Notes under the pieces: model-generated
The model's database searches: none
The model's input: only the letters and a program-made list of their open reading frames with translations
Told to the model about the DNA's origin: nothing
Shown here: positions 39,231 to 50,735 of the stretch, piece after piece
Numbering within the stretch: the stretch's first letter is position 1
How the letters are laid out: each line of letters begins with the position of its first letter
DNA from: Athripsodes cinereus
Lineage: Eukaryota; Arthropoda; Insecta; Trichoptera; Leptoceridae
Direction of reading: 5' to 3'
Length of the DNA: 64,000 bases
NCBI GenBank assembly: GCA_947579605.1
Contig: OX388316.1
Location: 18,665,290-18,729,289, forward strand
Program-made: the position numbers and the translations under genes

Positions 39231-39939
39231 TTGAATACTAACAGTACTTTACCAATGGCGTCAAATTATTTCTACATTTGTTTTTTTATATTAAACGTGA
39301 ACCATTCGATTCACATTACAACACCTTACAGACGACAACTTGCATATAACACCTTGTGAAAGTATTTCACATACATAACAACACATTTCCATTCAACAAA
39401 TATTAAATGCACACGTAACAACACGCTATTATCATTAATAATAATAAAATGATATTGTCATTGCAAACTGCCGTTCCTATTAATAAAATAATATTGTTGA
39501 TATAACATAGCTGTCGATATTATTAAACATAATACCTATTCGATATATAGTATTACAATTATATATTGCAATGATTATTATTACATAATGCAACACCTCA
39601 TTTACATCTGCAGTTTATTTAACACCATTGCTATTATTAAAAGATATTATATACCATGTGTAAGCGTATAACGACACTTTTACAAGTTGAAACTTTTATC
39701 GGATTCGGGTATCATTCGGTTTCTTCAACAAAAGTATGATTTTTACAGTGATATATGCATTTAAAAAGTCAGTTTTTTTGCTTAACTTATGTTATAATTG
39801 CTCATATTCAGAAGTAGTATTGCATTTAAATTGAATCTTTGGATAATGAGTGATGATCTAATTGATTGGAAGATGATGCTTAATTTGTTGGAATTTTTAG
39901 ATTTCTGCCTTGTTAGTTTACATTTACATATAGTTTCAT

Positions 39940-40170
39940 GAAGCACCTGGCAAAAAATTGGTCTTCCACACTTCTCCGTAAGTTTTCGAGTCCTGTAAAC
40001 GGCAGATGTTCGTACAAAGGACATTGTACATCTTTAACTCAGCGATGAGGTTTGACACCCATCCTGAATGTCTTATTTTTTATTGGCACGATGAAGACAC
40101 CTTGCATGTTTATAAGGTGCAGATGGTCTGCTAGCTACCCCATTTGTGGGATATGCTGTGATGGTATGGT
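39940..40170 (+). repeat. Dispersed repeat D1, longest plus-strand copy
   Basis: It starts at GAAGCACCTGGCAAAAAATT, continues through AAGTTTTCGAGTCCTGTAAA, TCAGCGATGAGGTTTGACAC, CCATCCTGAATGTCTTA and TTGCATGTTTATAAGGTGCA, and ends CTAGCTACCCCATTTGTGGG plus ATATGCTGTGATGGTATGG. It serves as the reference copy, about 230 bp. No A or B box and no open frame was found in it, so it is more like a MITE or an old SINE/LINE tail than a tRNA-SINE. The perfect hairpin at 40192-40367 begins only 22 bp beyond it. Confidence 0.85.
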
Positions 40171-40191
40171 TGTAGTAGCTTACATAATAAT

Positions 40192-40367
40192 ATATTTAAA
40201 ACTTGAATCACTATGTTTATTTGTTACATTAATTTAAATTACGCTATCGCGATTTCAGTGCACTTGCACCATTGACGAGCTTTTCAAGTTTTCAAGTGCA
40301 CTGAAATCGCGATAGCGTAATTTAAATTAATGTAACAAATAAACATAGTGATTCAAGTTTTAAATAT
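40192..40367. repeat. Perfect hairpin: 75-nt arms, 26-nt loop
   Basis: The left arm 40192-40266 and the right arm 40293-40367 are exact reverse complements over all 75 positions. The loop is 40267-40292. The arm contains the unusual G+C-containing block ACGCTATCGCGATTTCAGTG. A transcript of either strand would form a long unbroken duplex. The lack of any mismatch means either a very recent origin or conversion between the arms. No flanking duplication was recognised. Confidence 0.95.
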
Positions 40368-40369
40368 TT

Positions 40370-42105
40370 TATTTGAAAATGTCTCGTAATTGTTACATAG
40401 TCAATGCCTCTAAAATAAGTGAAATTGAAAAAAGTACATTGAATAATTAAAAAAATATTTAATATTTTTTATAGATCAAGATTTATCAAGACACACTATG
40501 AAATTTGTATGCAACGCGTATCGTGAAGAGATAGGAATATACGACTGGTATAGGATGAAAGTTTTGTCATCTAAAAACTGTCGGTATATTGTAGTACTGT
40601 ATCAGTATGTTTTGAGATGTGATACTTACTGAGGTGTCGAATGTCTGTTTAGGTGAAGTGGTGAAAGGATATTTGATACGTCTCGTACTTGTTTTATGGT
40701 GTGTTTTGTTTGTTTATACTTCCTGCTAAATGTGTGTATATTACGCTATCTTCATAATAATCAATTTGATTATCCAAGCAATATAAACCAAGTAGTTGAG
40801 TAATATAGTGAAATTTTTGATAAAAAACCAATTATGTTATTTATATGTGAATGATTATATATTTATTTTTTATCGACATTGTTTAGACTGTCACTTCAGT
40901 GTACTTCAATGAGTTGTAATTTAACACTAGTAAGATTTTTCGATAAGCAGAAAATTCAGAAAAAAAAGTTGAACATGTGATATTTTAAAGTAATACAATT
41001 AAAATAATATGTACCTGTATCCATTTTACTTTTTTTATAGTTCTTCAGCAATAATTGTATTAATATTATTAGTTGTTCATTCAGTCATCCATATGCACGT
41101 AGAGGACACCTTACATGTTTATTACTCGTATTTAGTCCTCTGACAATATGGTGTGTTGGTTTAAATGTAATATTCTTAGTTGTAATTTTATTGAATAAAA
41201 CCTTATCACAGAACATGATTATAAAAATATTTTTTGTTTTTCAATAGAAATATGTATGTAGTATATATGTTTGTTTATGTTCATCTTGTCTTGTTTTAAA
41301 ATTCCATGTTTGTTTACAATGTTAACATGTGAATGGTTTTATTTCTTGTTGTCAGAACGGTTCATGGTAGGTGTAAAAATTCTAAGAAAAATGTAACACT
41401 ACATACTATTATGTTATTCTATCAAGATTCCGTTGCGAGACAAATAATATTTGACCTAGGTCAAATATAGATGTGATTGGATTTGCAAATAAATAAAGTA
41501 TTAAATCTTTATACCATGCCAAAACCTAAATAAATACTATATGAAATTTCTATTTACAATCGTATTGAGCTGAATGAATAAAATTAAGAAAATATACCTA
41601 TCTCGTATAACGGAAATGAAATAAAAAATACCTGATAATTACTGTGAATAACTCAAGTATTCATCGTATTTTCAGAGATGAAGTGACGTCTCGTGTATGT
41701 ATAATATGCAGATACACATTAGTATGTTTGTATAAAGCAATAATACAGCATTATGCTGTATTGCTAGATACAAAACCTAGAAAAAATCACCTAAGTTCCG
41801 AAGATTTGAGTTTTTTTTTTCTTCCTAAATACTTTGTTCCCTAATATATCTAGGTCATGATTAGTTTAAAGTGCACAGTAGAGGAAGTATAATATCATCT
41901 TTACAAAAAAAGCACAAAACCTGTCATTGAATAAAGATTAACAAAAAAAAAACCGTTTTGCATATTTGTTGTGAACTTTAAATAATAAATTATGAATAAA
42001 TTTCTTTTTAGGCGAACAAAAAACGTTTCCTTTCTACGTGTACTAAAGAAATGTGTTCAGGTAAATATTTTACCTAGAAATGTAAAAAAAAATATTTTTT
42101 TAAAA
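40370..42105. other. A+T-rich stretch with a decayed D1 piece
   Basis: Short frames only. At about 41089-41140, CACGTAGAGGACACCTTACA then TGTTTATTACT resembles the middle of D1. Confidence 0.45.
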
Positions 42106-42263
42106 ATATATCTGGGTTTTGTTATAAACCCAAATACAACCTTATACACCTTTCACAGTAAGCTAAAAGCTTGTGTCGTGAAAGGGGAGTTTGCCGGCAC
42201 CTGGGATCGAACCCCGGACCCCTTGTTCACAAGGCCGAGACTCTACCTCCAGGCTACCGACGA
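42106..42263 (-). mobile_element. tRNA-derived SINE, family S2 (minus copy)
   Basis: On the minus strand it starts CGTCGGTAGCCTGGAGGTAG and has a perfect RNA polymerase III B-box GGTTCGATCCC (complement at 42203-42213). It then runs CTTTTAGCTTACTGTGAAAG and ends TTTATAACAAAACCCAGATA. It is close to identical in layout to 54611-54790. The head resembles a tRNA but no folded acceptor stem and 3' CCA region is present, so it is a SINE and not a tRNA gene. A 134-codon plus-strand frame that crosses it is accidental. Confidence 0.9.
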
Positions 42264-43335
42264 ATTATTTTTATATTTTTCTGTATTTACAAAATTCTCT
42301 GTATTTACGTTACAAAACTATTTAATCTATTGGCATAGAAAGAGTACGATAAAAAATATGAAAAACCTCAGTTTGGTAATAAAAAAAATAACATAACAAT
42401 AACAATATTTTACAATTAAAATTTAATGTAATTTTTCTTGTTTATGTCATGTTAAAAATTTACTTTTAATTACCGTTTTGTTAAATCAAAGCCATTATTA
42501 ATATTATTTAAGACATAAAAGTATGTATAATATTTCAAAACACTTCTTAGTTCATTAACACCATTGCTTGTGAGATATTAATAATATTCACAGCAATATT
42601 GTTATTGCAAATAGTTGTACGTACATAGCGATTCACAGTTTTAAATCTGGTTTTGATACATATGTACGTTGGTACTTAATGTGATAACTTGATTGTTGCT
42701 TTTGAGTTGTCCCACAGTGTGTTTGTTGTTAGTTATGTGTGAGTATTTAGAACGGTTATTTAATAACGCTCCTAGGAGTCCCCGACAAGGAGCAGTCTCT
42801 TACTCTTTTCACATGTCCTGTGAAATGTTAAATATTCATAATTATTACTACTGATTACTCCACTGTGGAATGAGCAGTCAAGATATAGATAGGTTAATAT
42901 TATATTTATATTTACCATCAAGCAATAAAATAAATTATAACCGGTGTTATAATATTTGTAAACTTCTATATTTTTACTTTTAGAGTCTTTATATTGTTTA
43001 GTAAGCAAACAGCGATATGTGAAAAATATCATAGTAGTGCGATTTACCATTGTCATATATGGGCTTTTTGCCTCTAGTAGTTCAAAACTTGTGATTTGTC
43101 AACCGAAATGGATTTATATGTATATTATTACAGTAAGGAATTTGACATGCCGCAAATAACACATAACAGAATTAATATGATAAATTATTAGATAATTTTT
43201 TATTTCTTCCTTCCTTATATGATTCAACTTGAATTGCAAGACCTATTTGTCTATTATATTTTAATGGATCATTGGATCAACCATAGCTTAACACGGAATG
43301 TTTTTAATAAAAATCCTTATACTGAAAGTGGTATT
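42264..43335. other. A+T-rich stretch, no recognised gene
   Basis: Nothing assigned. The 94-codon minus frame at 42772-43056 has no motif. Confidence 0.45.
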
Positions 43336-43339
43336 GTAA

Positions 43340-43390
43340 ATGTCAGTTTGCTGGCTACCCCACTTGTGAAAAATGCTTTGTTGATATAGA
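43340..43390 (+). repeat. Dispersed repeat D1, 3'-end piece
   Basis: GCTGGCTACCCCACTTGTGA then AAAATGCTTTG matches the last 45 bp of the family. Confidence 0.7.
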
Positions 43391-44734
43391 AAGAAAGAAA
43401 AATTAAGACATTGTCATAACGAAATTCATAGCATGTAGGCAATTGTAAAAATATTTAAAAAAGAACAGCGATTTTAATATTCAAGCATTGTTATTACAAT
43501 GCTAAATAGGCGATAGTATCATAATTAATACGCATAGGTATTATTAACAGTACTTAGTCTTTGTTCATTAATTAATTAATTAGGTATGTATGTTGTGGTT
43601 AATGTTACAGCAGGTAAATGAAATTATAATTAAATTCAATCTTCATTAATCTCAACAATAATATATAATCTCTTTGGAGTAGATAATCTAAGGTGCCCGA
43701 GGGTAACGGGTTTGTGGAATAAAGATAAAGAACATAATAGGTTTTTAGAATTAGTTGTACCAGTAATTTCCATTTTTCGTTAAAAATATGTATCTATACA
43801 ATTTAGGTATTTCACTAAACAATATGCACAATGAAAGATAATAAGTTTCTTACCACTTCAATTAAACAGCGATGATATATAATTCTCACCCTAAATGTTT
43901 TTTTTTATTATGAAACATGAAAGGGATGACCTGTACATTCGTTACATGCAATACCATTACATTAGATGCTGTTATGGTAGTGTAGTACTAGATAGATAAA
44001 AATAAACAAATATTAATTATTACGATTTCTCACCACAGCGAATTTCTTGAGAAACCTGTTATTGTAGTGAAAAAGGCTGAGTAATATTCATTTCATGAAA
44101 TGCTCGTTTCTTGCCCGTTTTCATTTCCAAGAAAGCTTTTGCAAACGATTGAAGTTTGTAAAGTTTAACGATAGATCAAAATATATATGGGTTATTAAAT
44201 ATAAATATTAAAAAAACGACACGCAAATTAAACTGATTGCAATTGTGAATTAATTGAGTAATAAATACCTACAATACGCAAATAAGAAAGACAACATAAT
44301 TATAATAATATGATAAACTGTCGCTTGATAAATAATAAATATTGTGAAAATATTATTATCATCATTAACAAAAAAATCATAATCATAAAATGAATGAAAT
44401 GTTTCGTAATATCGTGGGAATATTGAATTTTATTATTATACAACAATTTAATTATCCATACCTTTTATCGTTCTGCATATATGTATGTAAATTATTATCT
44501 GCAATTATTTTTAATTGTAACGTGATAACAAACAATATAAATGAATGTTGTTTCAACAAGTTATTATAAGGTTTTCTACAAGGTTGTTTTAAAAATTATG
44601 ATGCAATGAACCTAACAGTAATTTTGTTATATGTAAATAAATATTTTAGATTTTCTTCAAAAACAAATAACTCGTACATAATATTATATCATCAATGTAT
44701 CGCGGTTAGTAGTCCTGAACAAAATATGCATATT
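43391..44734. other. A+T-rich stretch, no recognised gene
   Basis: Very A/T-rich. A short (ATTA)n run lies at 43569-43582. Confidence 0.45.
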
Positions 44735-45242
44735 TAGACCTGGGGGCCTAAAATGGCCACATTGAGCAATTCATCTACAGATTCACTTCCCGATTTTTTT
44801 TTAAAATATAACATAACATACATATACAACTCACACAGATCGAGCTAGTCCCAAACTAAGATGGATCTTGTATTATGGGTACTGACGCGACGATACACAC
44901 ATATACAATGCACTACACACATATACATTTAACACCCAGACCCAGGACAATTTGAAAAAGGTCATTCTTCACTTTGCCCTGGCCGGGAATCGAACCCGGG
45001 ACCTCGTGACTCAAAGGCAAGAGCGTTACCTCCACGCCACACCGGCCGACTAATCTTGCCAGCAGATCCGTAGCAATTCCTCTGATTTTCGTAAAATAGT
45101 CACGATTGTACGCGATTCACCCGCAATTCATTTCATCAAATGATTAATATTTGGTGAAATGTTGCCGTTAAATCGTTTTACAATTCCTAATATGATCCTA
45201 TTATGATTCTTATAAAGTGACCTTTTTAGCCCCCCAGATTTA
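44735..45242. mobile_element. TA-flanked MITE interrupted by a SINE
   Basis: Ends at 44737 (GACCTGGGGGCCTAAAATGG then CCAC) and at 45240 (complement AATCTGGGGGGCTAAAAAGG then TCAC) match at 19 of 24 positions. A TA dinucleotide lies directly outside each end, as for Tc1/mariner-type elements. No transposase frame is present. About 250 bp of the interior is the SINE at 44803-45050, so the MITE itself would be about 260 bp and older than the SINE. Confidence 0.6.
44803..45050 (-). mobile_element. tRNA-derived SINE, family S1 (best copy)
   Basis: On the minus strand it begins GGCCGGTGTGGCGTGGAGG with an A-box-like TGGCGTGGAGG, followed by the exact B-box GGTTCGATTCC (complement at 44986-44996). 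Next come CCAGGGCAAAGTGAAGAATG and CAAATTGTCCTGGGTCTGGG, and a 3' part with TATGTTATGTTATATTTTA. It is nested in the MITE at 44735-45242. Two other copies lie at 10590-10760 and 60066-60269. Pol III transcription with help from a LINE is the known way such elements move. Confidence 0.92.
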
Positions 45243-47172
45243 CTTACCACGGTTATTTAGAAAATAGATTTTTCATTACCCTGGTTAAACTTAAATTTTA
45301 CTTTTCAGGTTTGGCAGCTGTTATTCAGTGTTCACAATGTGCTAAAAACAATTGACAAACGTGATTAATTTTAGCTAGACATAGTGTTGGAGTTATTTAT
45401 TCGCAATTTGTAATTAGGGAGTTATTTAGTGAGATATTATAACACATGATAGTTAAATGAATGTATGTACGGGCGTAAATACTTATCGCTTATCATCATC
45501 GATTTTAACGAGGTGTCAAATGACATCATTATTGCATATTTTTATGTGATATTAAGGCTATTTACAACATAGTTATTATTTTAACACCTGTAAATTTTAT
45601 ATATGTGACAATTTTGGTTGTATTTTAAAAACCCTATTTTTCAATGTGACAATTCAAGGTACAAACTCATGCAATTACGTGTTTATAAAATATAATAATA
45701 TAATAAAAAATAAAAAGCTTTAATTGGTCAATAAACATCGTTTACAAAAGTATGCTTAATGTATTACAAGGATTATAATCTCTCCTATAATTTATTTTGA
45801 TAATTTCGTAATCAAGAATACCAATTTCAAATTATTTTTCATACATTAAAATTTACCTTCTCATAATAATATCTCATTGGAGATATTAATTATATCGGTG
45901 GAGATCTTTTGAGTATGGCTGAAAAATTAACCAAAAAGATAGCCTTGGATTAATTTATTTTTGATTGGTAATTTATTTTCAAAATGAATAGTCCAATAAA
46001 GCTTATTGCAATATTGCATTCAACATACGGTAAGCAAAATAAGTTCTTGAAACTTTGTTTTTTTAGCAGTAATTACATCGTTATGTAATTTAATTAAGTG
46101 ATAATGCAGAGGTTAAAAAAAACAATTCGTTCAAAATGTCATAAGTACTCAATAATAAAACATTAAAATTTACAGTTATAATTAAATTTTCTTGTAATTC
46201 AATGAGCATGTATTGATTTTTTTTTATTCGTACTTTTCGAGTACTGGCTGTGGGTACATAATGACGTTAACAATTAAATTAACAGTTAATTCCGATAAAG
46301 AAATAAAATGTATAATTTTATATTAAACACACAATAATATGTACATACAAACAGTACCGCAATTATTCATCCATATTTGATACTGACGACATTACTCCTC
46401 AATACTTCTGTCGATTGAGTTCTTCTGATCTGGTTCAGCTATATATGGACATGGATACGATACTATGAACGTCCATTCGACGACGTGGAATCAATCAAAC
46501 CAACATAACGACAAACCATGACCGTTGTGTTGCGTTGGGATGGAGAGATGAATGAATGAAAGTTTGTATTATCAGTTAGTATGTTCGTACCTTTCTTTGC
46601 GGCTACTCATGTAAAAATGTTTTCCACCATACTTAGTTTTTCACATACTATGATTACTAAGTATTTTGAACGTATTTCGACTTTGGCTACATTACTGAAT
46701 CGTTAGACTGATAATTATATCTGTCGACTACACACGTAATTTTAACCAAAATTTTTACTAGAGATATTTTTTTTAGAGTTTTTTTTTAGTTAAAGATCTA
46801 TTATAAAGATACCTACACATAAGTACACGTCTTGTATTTTGAATATTTACCGATGTGTTGAGAAAAAAATCGCTTGTTCTTTCATTTTTGTGCAAGCGAA
46901 ACTAAAAATTTGTTTTGAAAATAACTAAAATAAGTCAATATGAACGCATTTTCAATAATTTCTTTTGAAGGAAATATCTGCCGTCTTTTTAAGGCATTAA
47001 AAATATGCAAAGCCTTAAAAAACTCTGGTGCCTTTATAATTTATACATTTACTTAATTACACTACTTTTGTAAATTTGAGGATTCAGTGAAACATATTAC
47101 ATTTCTAAAATTAATTCCGTATATCTAATTTATTAACAGCCGTTCATGTAAGGTTTCCTGTACAACAGTACA
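45243..47172. other. A+T-rich stretch, no recognised gene
   Basis: No gene recognised. The stretch 46380-46560 is less A/T-rich than its surroundings and may be an old element, but no motif was found. Confidence 0.45.
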
Positions 47173-47394
47173 TCAATAGCTAGAGGTGGAAGATGGTATA
47201 AATGTTGCGTGTCTTACGCGAGTATTGGAAACCGGTCGATATCCGCATTGGACACTTGGGTCATAGCGACTTCTCGTTTTTTTGTCGTTGTTTTTCTTCA
47301 ATACCGATACTTTAGAATCTCTATCTGAATGTTTCGTCTTTCCGGTGTTTTGTTTGAGAATATGTGTACACCTTTCCGCCAAATATATTATGGC
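47173..47394 (-). CDS. Unidentified coding-like segment, possible terminal exon
   Basis: On the minus strand a frame with no ATG runs about 70 codons to a TAG at about 47173. It is basic and polar (HILKQNTGKTKHSDRD, KKNNDKKTRSRYDPS, GYRPVSNTRVRHATF) and ends in a Ser/Thr-rich tail. Local G+C content is clearly higher than nearby. No splice acceptor is obvious at its start. The plus strand is also partly open here (ending RYPHWTLGS before a stop), so strand is uncertain. No family recognised. It could be a repeat relic. Confidence 0.2.
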   Translation of the reverse strand, partial: AIIYLAERCTHILKQNTGKTKHSDRDSKVSVLKKNNDKKTRSRYDPSVQCGYRPVSNTRVRHATFIPSSTSSY

Positions 47395-47741
47395 ATTTAT
47401 ATTTCATTGAAATTTATTGATAATTTTTTTTAATAAATTTGTCAATGGTTTTATGGCGTTAACGCTTCATAAATGTAAACGGAAGTTGCAGAGCTTTAGC
47501 ACCGTTAATTTATAGTTCTTTGAGTTATTGTTTTTCATCTATGCAGTTCCTGAAGATTTGAAAAAATGCAGCGTTATTAATTAAACAATATTACCGTTTT
47601 TATAATGCTGTGTAAATAGATGAAAAAATTGGCACAAAATCACTTTGAATTTGAATTGAATCCTGCCTGTGTTCGAAGAAAAATGTTAAAAGGTTTAAGA
47701 AGGACAATGCATTACCGCTGATAACTTAAATTAATTGCATT

Positions 47742-47975
47742 GCTCCGTAGAGCACCTGGCAAAGAATTTGTATCCCATTCTTTTCCCTTAAGTTTTTGAG
47801 TGTCTTATAAAAGGCGAATGTCCAAAAATTAAAGATATTTTACATCTTAAATTTAGCGATGAGGATTCTCATCATTCCTGAATGTCTTGATTAGTTTTTG
47901 GTATGGAGAGGACAGCTTACATGTTTATTATAACATGCAGCTGGTCTGCTTGCTATCCCACTTGATTTTACAGTA
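47742..47975 (+). repeat. Dispersed repeat D1, long plus-strand copy
   Basis: CCGTAGAGCACCTGGCAAAG, TTTTTGAGTGTCTTATAAAA, TTTAGCGATGAGGATT, ATTCCTGAATGTCTTGA and CATGCAGCTGGTCTGCTTGC follow the reference order. The end is broken: TATCCCACTTGA, then unrelated sequence replaces the second half of the palindrome. Confidence 0.8.
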
Positions 47976-49675
47976 GATAGTAGTAGTAATTGAATTTATT
48001 TTACGGTGTATTAAATTTGTTGATTGAACTCATTTATGTGTGGTCGAATATTATGTATTTTATATTGAATTTACTTTAAGCGGTACAATATAAGTTAATT
48101 ATTTTTTCCATTTGTGACATTTGTAGGTCTCTGTAGAAATGGGTCACAAGTGCTCGCAAGTCTCGGGACTTACGACTTCAACAACTTCTCCGTTTCGGAT
48201 CCACCGCCCGGGGCAATGTGTCAGCGGAACGCTTAACGGGAAATGATATTGCTATTCACACTGCAAAGGAAAGACTCTAGATGGTTCATCATTGAAATAT
48301 TATTATATTGTTATAGGCAATAATAATGCAATGTACTTGTTGTTTTTGTCGATGATGGTATAATCATAGGTATTATTTTGAAATACAATTCAATTTTATT
48401 GTCTAATATGGCTGGTGGCATTGTTGGTAGCAATGTTGTATCAGTATCTATCAAATGATCGTGATTCTCGTTCAGATTTTGATTTATTGTCTTAGATTAC
48501 TGATATTGCTTTCTCTTGTTGTAGGTATTTTACAAACTTAACATTGCGCTTATATTATTGTTTATTACGAGCCCTGTTTCTATCAAGGATAATCTCTAAG
48601 ATATGGAAATATTTTAGTACTGGTAAATTATTAGGTAAATTTACAATTATTTGAATTTTCAATGGACTAATACTTTAAAATCACCATGGTGAATTATGCA
48701 AATAATAGAAATATTTGTTTCTTCCGGCCTAAATGCCTGTGGTTCAAGAGGTAATGGTAAAATAACGTTTCGTCCACATCTGTGGCGGGCATTTTCAGGG
48801 GTGAGGATGTGCAAGTTGTTTTCTACATACATCCGCTTTATACATTTTCAAAATTACACAGTCATATAAATATGTATTACCTAAAGGTATTACTTCAAAT
48901 ATGTAAATTACAAATCTATAATGTTATCTGACGGTATTCCAGAATTGGTTTGTATATTGTTTTCCAGTAGGAAAACAACGTTTTGTCTTGATAATTTAAA
49001 GTTCTGTCTGTTGTGGTGAATCGATTGTCATTTTTTGAAATTTGTATGACAATAGTGCCAGATGTTTTGAAGAATTAGGAACACAGACAGAGAAATGGAA
49101 AATATCGGAAGTCACTACAGGTTTTAAGTATGTATAAGACCTGTTGCATTGTATGTATGTAAGGTGTGTTGTACGAGTGTTTGTAGGTACACTATCGTGT
49201 AAAATGTAATTTATTTTGGAGGTACAAGTGCAGAAAAGAGCCGCGGATTTGACCCACTATGGAACTCGTTTTGGATTCAATATCAACGGCCAAAGTCTCT
49301 ATTATAATAATACGTCTTCGTCTTGTACTTAAAACGAATGAATCATGCAATGTGATATTCACTGTACTTACAATAATACATTGTATAAATAGGTACTTAT
49401 GTAGTTATATTTTATTATAATACTATTCTGCACTGTCTGCGCTTCAAGCACGAATATTCTTTTGGCTATTAGGTAAATGTATTGGGTGTGGTTACCATTG
49501 TTATTGTGGACTTGTGAGGTGAAATAATTAACCCCTATGTTTTGTCATCTATAATAATTTTTGCATGTTTATATTATTATTGTATTGTCAAGATTTACAA
49601 CACTTCCTAGGTAATTTAATTTTATTAAATTTCTTAAACAATTCAAAATACTTTAATTTTAGAATAATTGCGTAT
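47976..49675. other. A+T-rich stretch with one G+C-richer patch
   Basis: At 48130-48250 is a clearly G+C-richer patch (CTCCGTTTCGGATCCACCGC, CCGGGGCAATGTGTCAGCGG). It may be a SINE-like or other element remnant, but no B-box matches well and no second copy was found. The rest has nothing assignable. Confidence 0.45.
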
Positions 49676-49860
49676 TCTGTGAAGTTTGTATCTCCTTCTC
49701 TTTATAAGTTTTCGAGTTTAATGGCAGGTATTTTTAAAACGATGAGGTTTGTAACCCATTCTGTGTGTATTTATTGGAACGGAGAGGATGGTATGGATTT
49801 TATAGATATGCAACTGGTCCGCTGGCTACCCTACTTGTGGGAAATGCCGTGATGGTATGA
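49676..49860 (+). repeat. Dispersed repeat D1, plus-strand copy with intact end
   Basis: TTTGTATCTCC, AAGTTTTCGAGTTTAATGGC, AACGATGAGGTTTGTAACCC and AACGGAGAGGATGGTATGG, ending GCTGGCTACCCTACTTGTGG then GAAATGCCGTGATGGTATGA. A 95-codon frame covers part of it by chance. Confidence 0.85.
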
Positions 49861-50499
49861 ATGAATGATCATTTTAGTGTTTTTATTTAGAGCAATTATG
49901 TATTTCAATGTATGTTTTAGTACCTATATTTTGCAAAGACGAATGAATGATAGTAGACATTTAAGTTTGACTCATTGCTTAGACAATAAAATAAATTATT
50001 ATTTAAAATAATATGTACAAATTTACCGATTCGAAACGTCTCTTTAATTTCCATGACAAAAATATGAAATTATGAGCACGTAGTTTAAGACTATTAGACT
50101 ATCATTAGCAAAAAAAATATCTTTTTAAATGAAATCAGTAAAAATATGTCTCGGCTTCATGTCAGATGACACAGTTACATATGATTACAACAATTTACAT
50201 AGTACGTTCATATTAATATACCTCCAGTTTTATACATAACATATTCTGTTTGATTTCGTTGCGGTATCGAGAATATTATAATGATAATATTAGATTGTTG
50301 GAAAACTTTCGCTCTTATAAGTGGTTTTTGATAGAATTATTATGTTTTCAAACTAAAGTGTTTTATACCTATAACAGTCAACCTCGCATTAAAGATATCT
50401 TCTTCATATTACATTCTTGGATTTTTTAAATCTTATTTTATTTTATCATAAGAATATATAATAAAAATCAATGCATCAAATCACAGCATCAGTATCATT
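49861..50499. other. A+T-rich stretch, no recognised gene
   Basis: Nothing assigned. Confidence 0.5.
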
Positions 50500-50735
50500 A
50501 TGAATATACCCATAAATAGGAGAGCTATTGCACTTCTCCAACTGATATTGAAGGGGGAAATTGAGGAACGCCGAGGTCCCGGTAGGAGACAGATGTCTTG
50601 GCTGCGAAACATAAGGAAGTGGACCGGCATTCGAAGTGTAGAAGAGCTGTTCCGAGCAGCGCAGGACAGGGACAAGTTCGCCGAGGTGATCGCCAACGTT
50701 GGGGGGACCCGACAAGGCACTTGAAGAAGAAGAAG
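50500..50735 (+). mobile_element. 5'-truncated LINE: reverse-transcriptase C-terminus and (GAA)n tail
   Basis: A 74-codon frame reads ALLQLILKGEIEERRGPGR, RQMSWLRNIRKWTGIRSVE, ELFRAAQDRDKFAEVIANV and ends GGTRQGT with TGA at 50722-50724. The stop is directly followed by AGAAGAAGAAGA, a simple-repeat tail. The 'GxIExRRGxGRRxxSWLRNIRxWTGI' block is the classic end of RTE/Jockey-like insect LINE polyproteins. It is uninterrupted and matches, more distantly, the fragment at 33332-33505 whose tail is (TTA)n, so two LINE subfamilies are present. The catalytic domains are absent. Frames on the opposite strand here are shadows. Confidence 0.88.

Noticed and set aside
41992..42396. 134-codon open frame, the longest in the window
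   Set aside because: It crosses the S2 SINE in antisense and has low-complexity A/T-rich flanks; no protein family fits.
44984..45041. Exact Pol III A- and B-box sequences that could be a tRNA gene
   Set aside because: They sit at the head of a longer repeated unit seen three times, with no complete cloverleaf, so this is a SINE.
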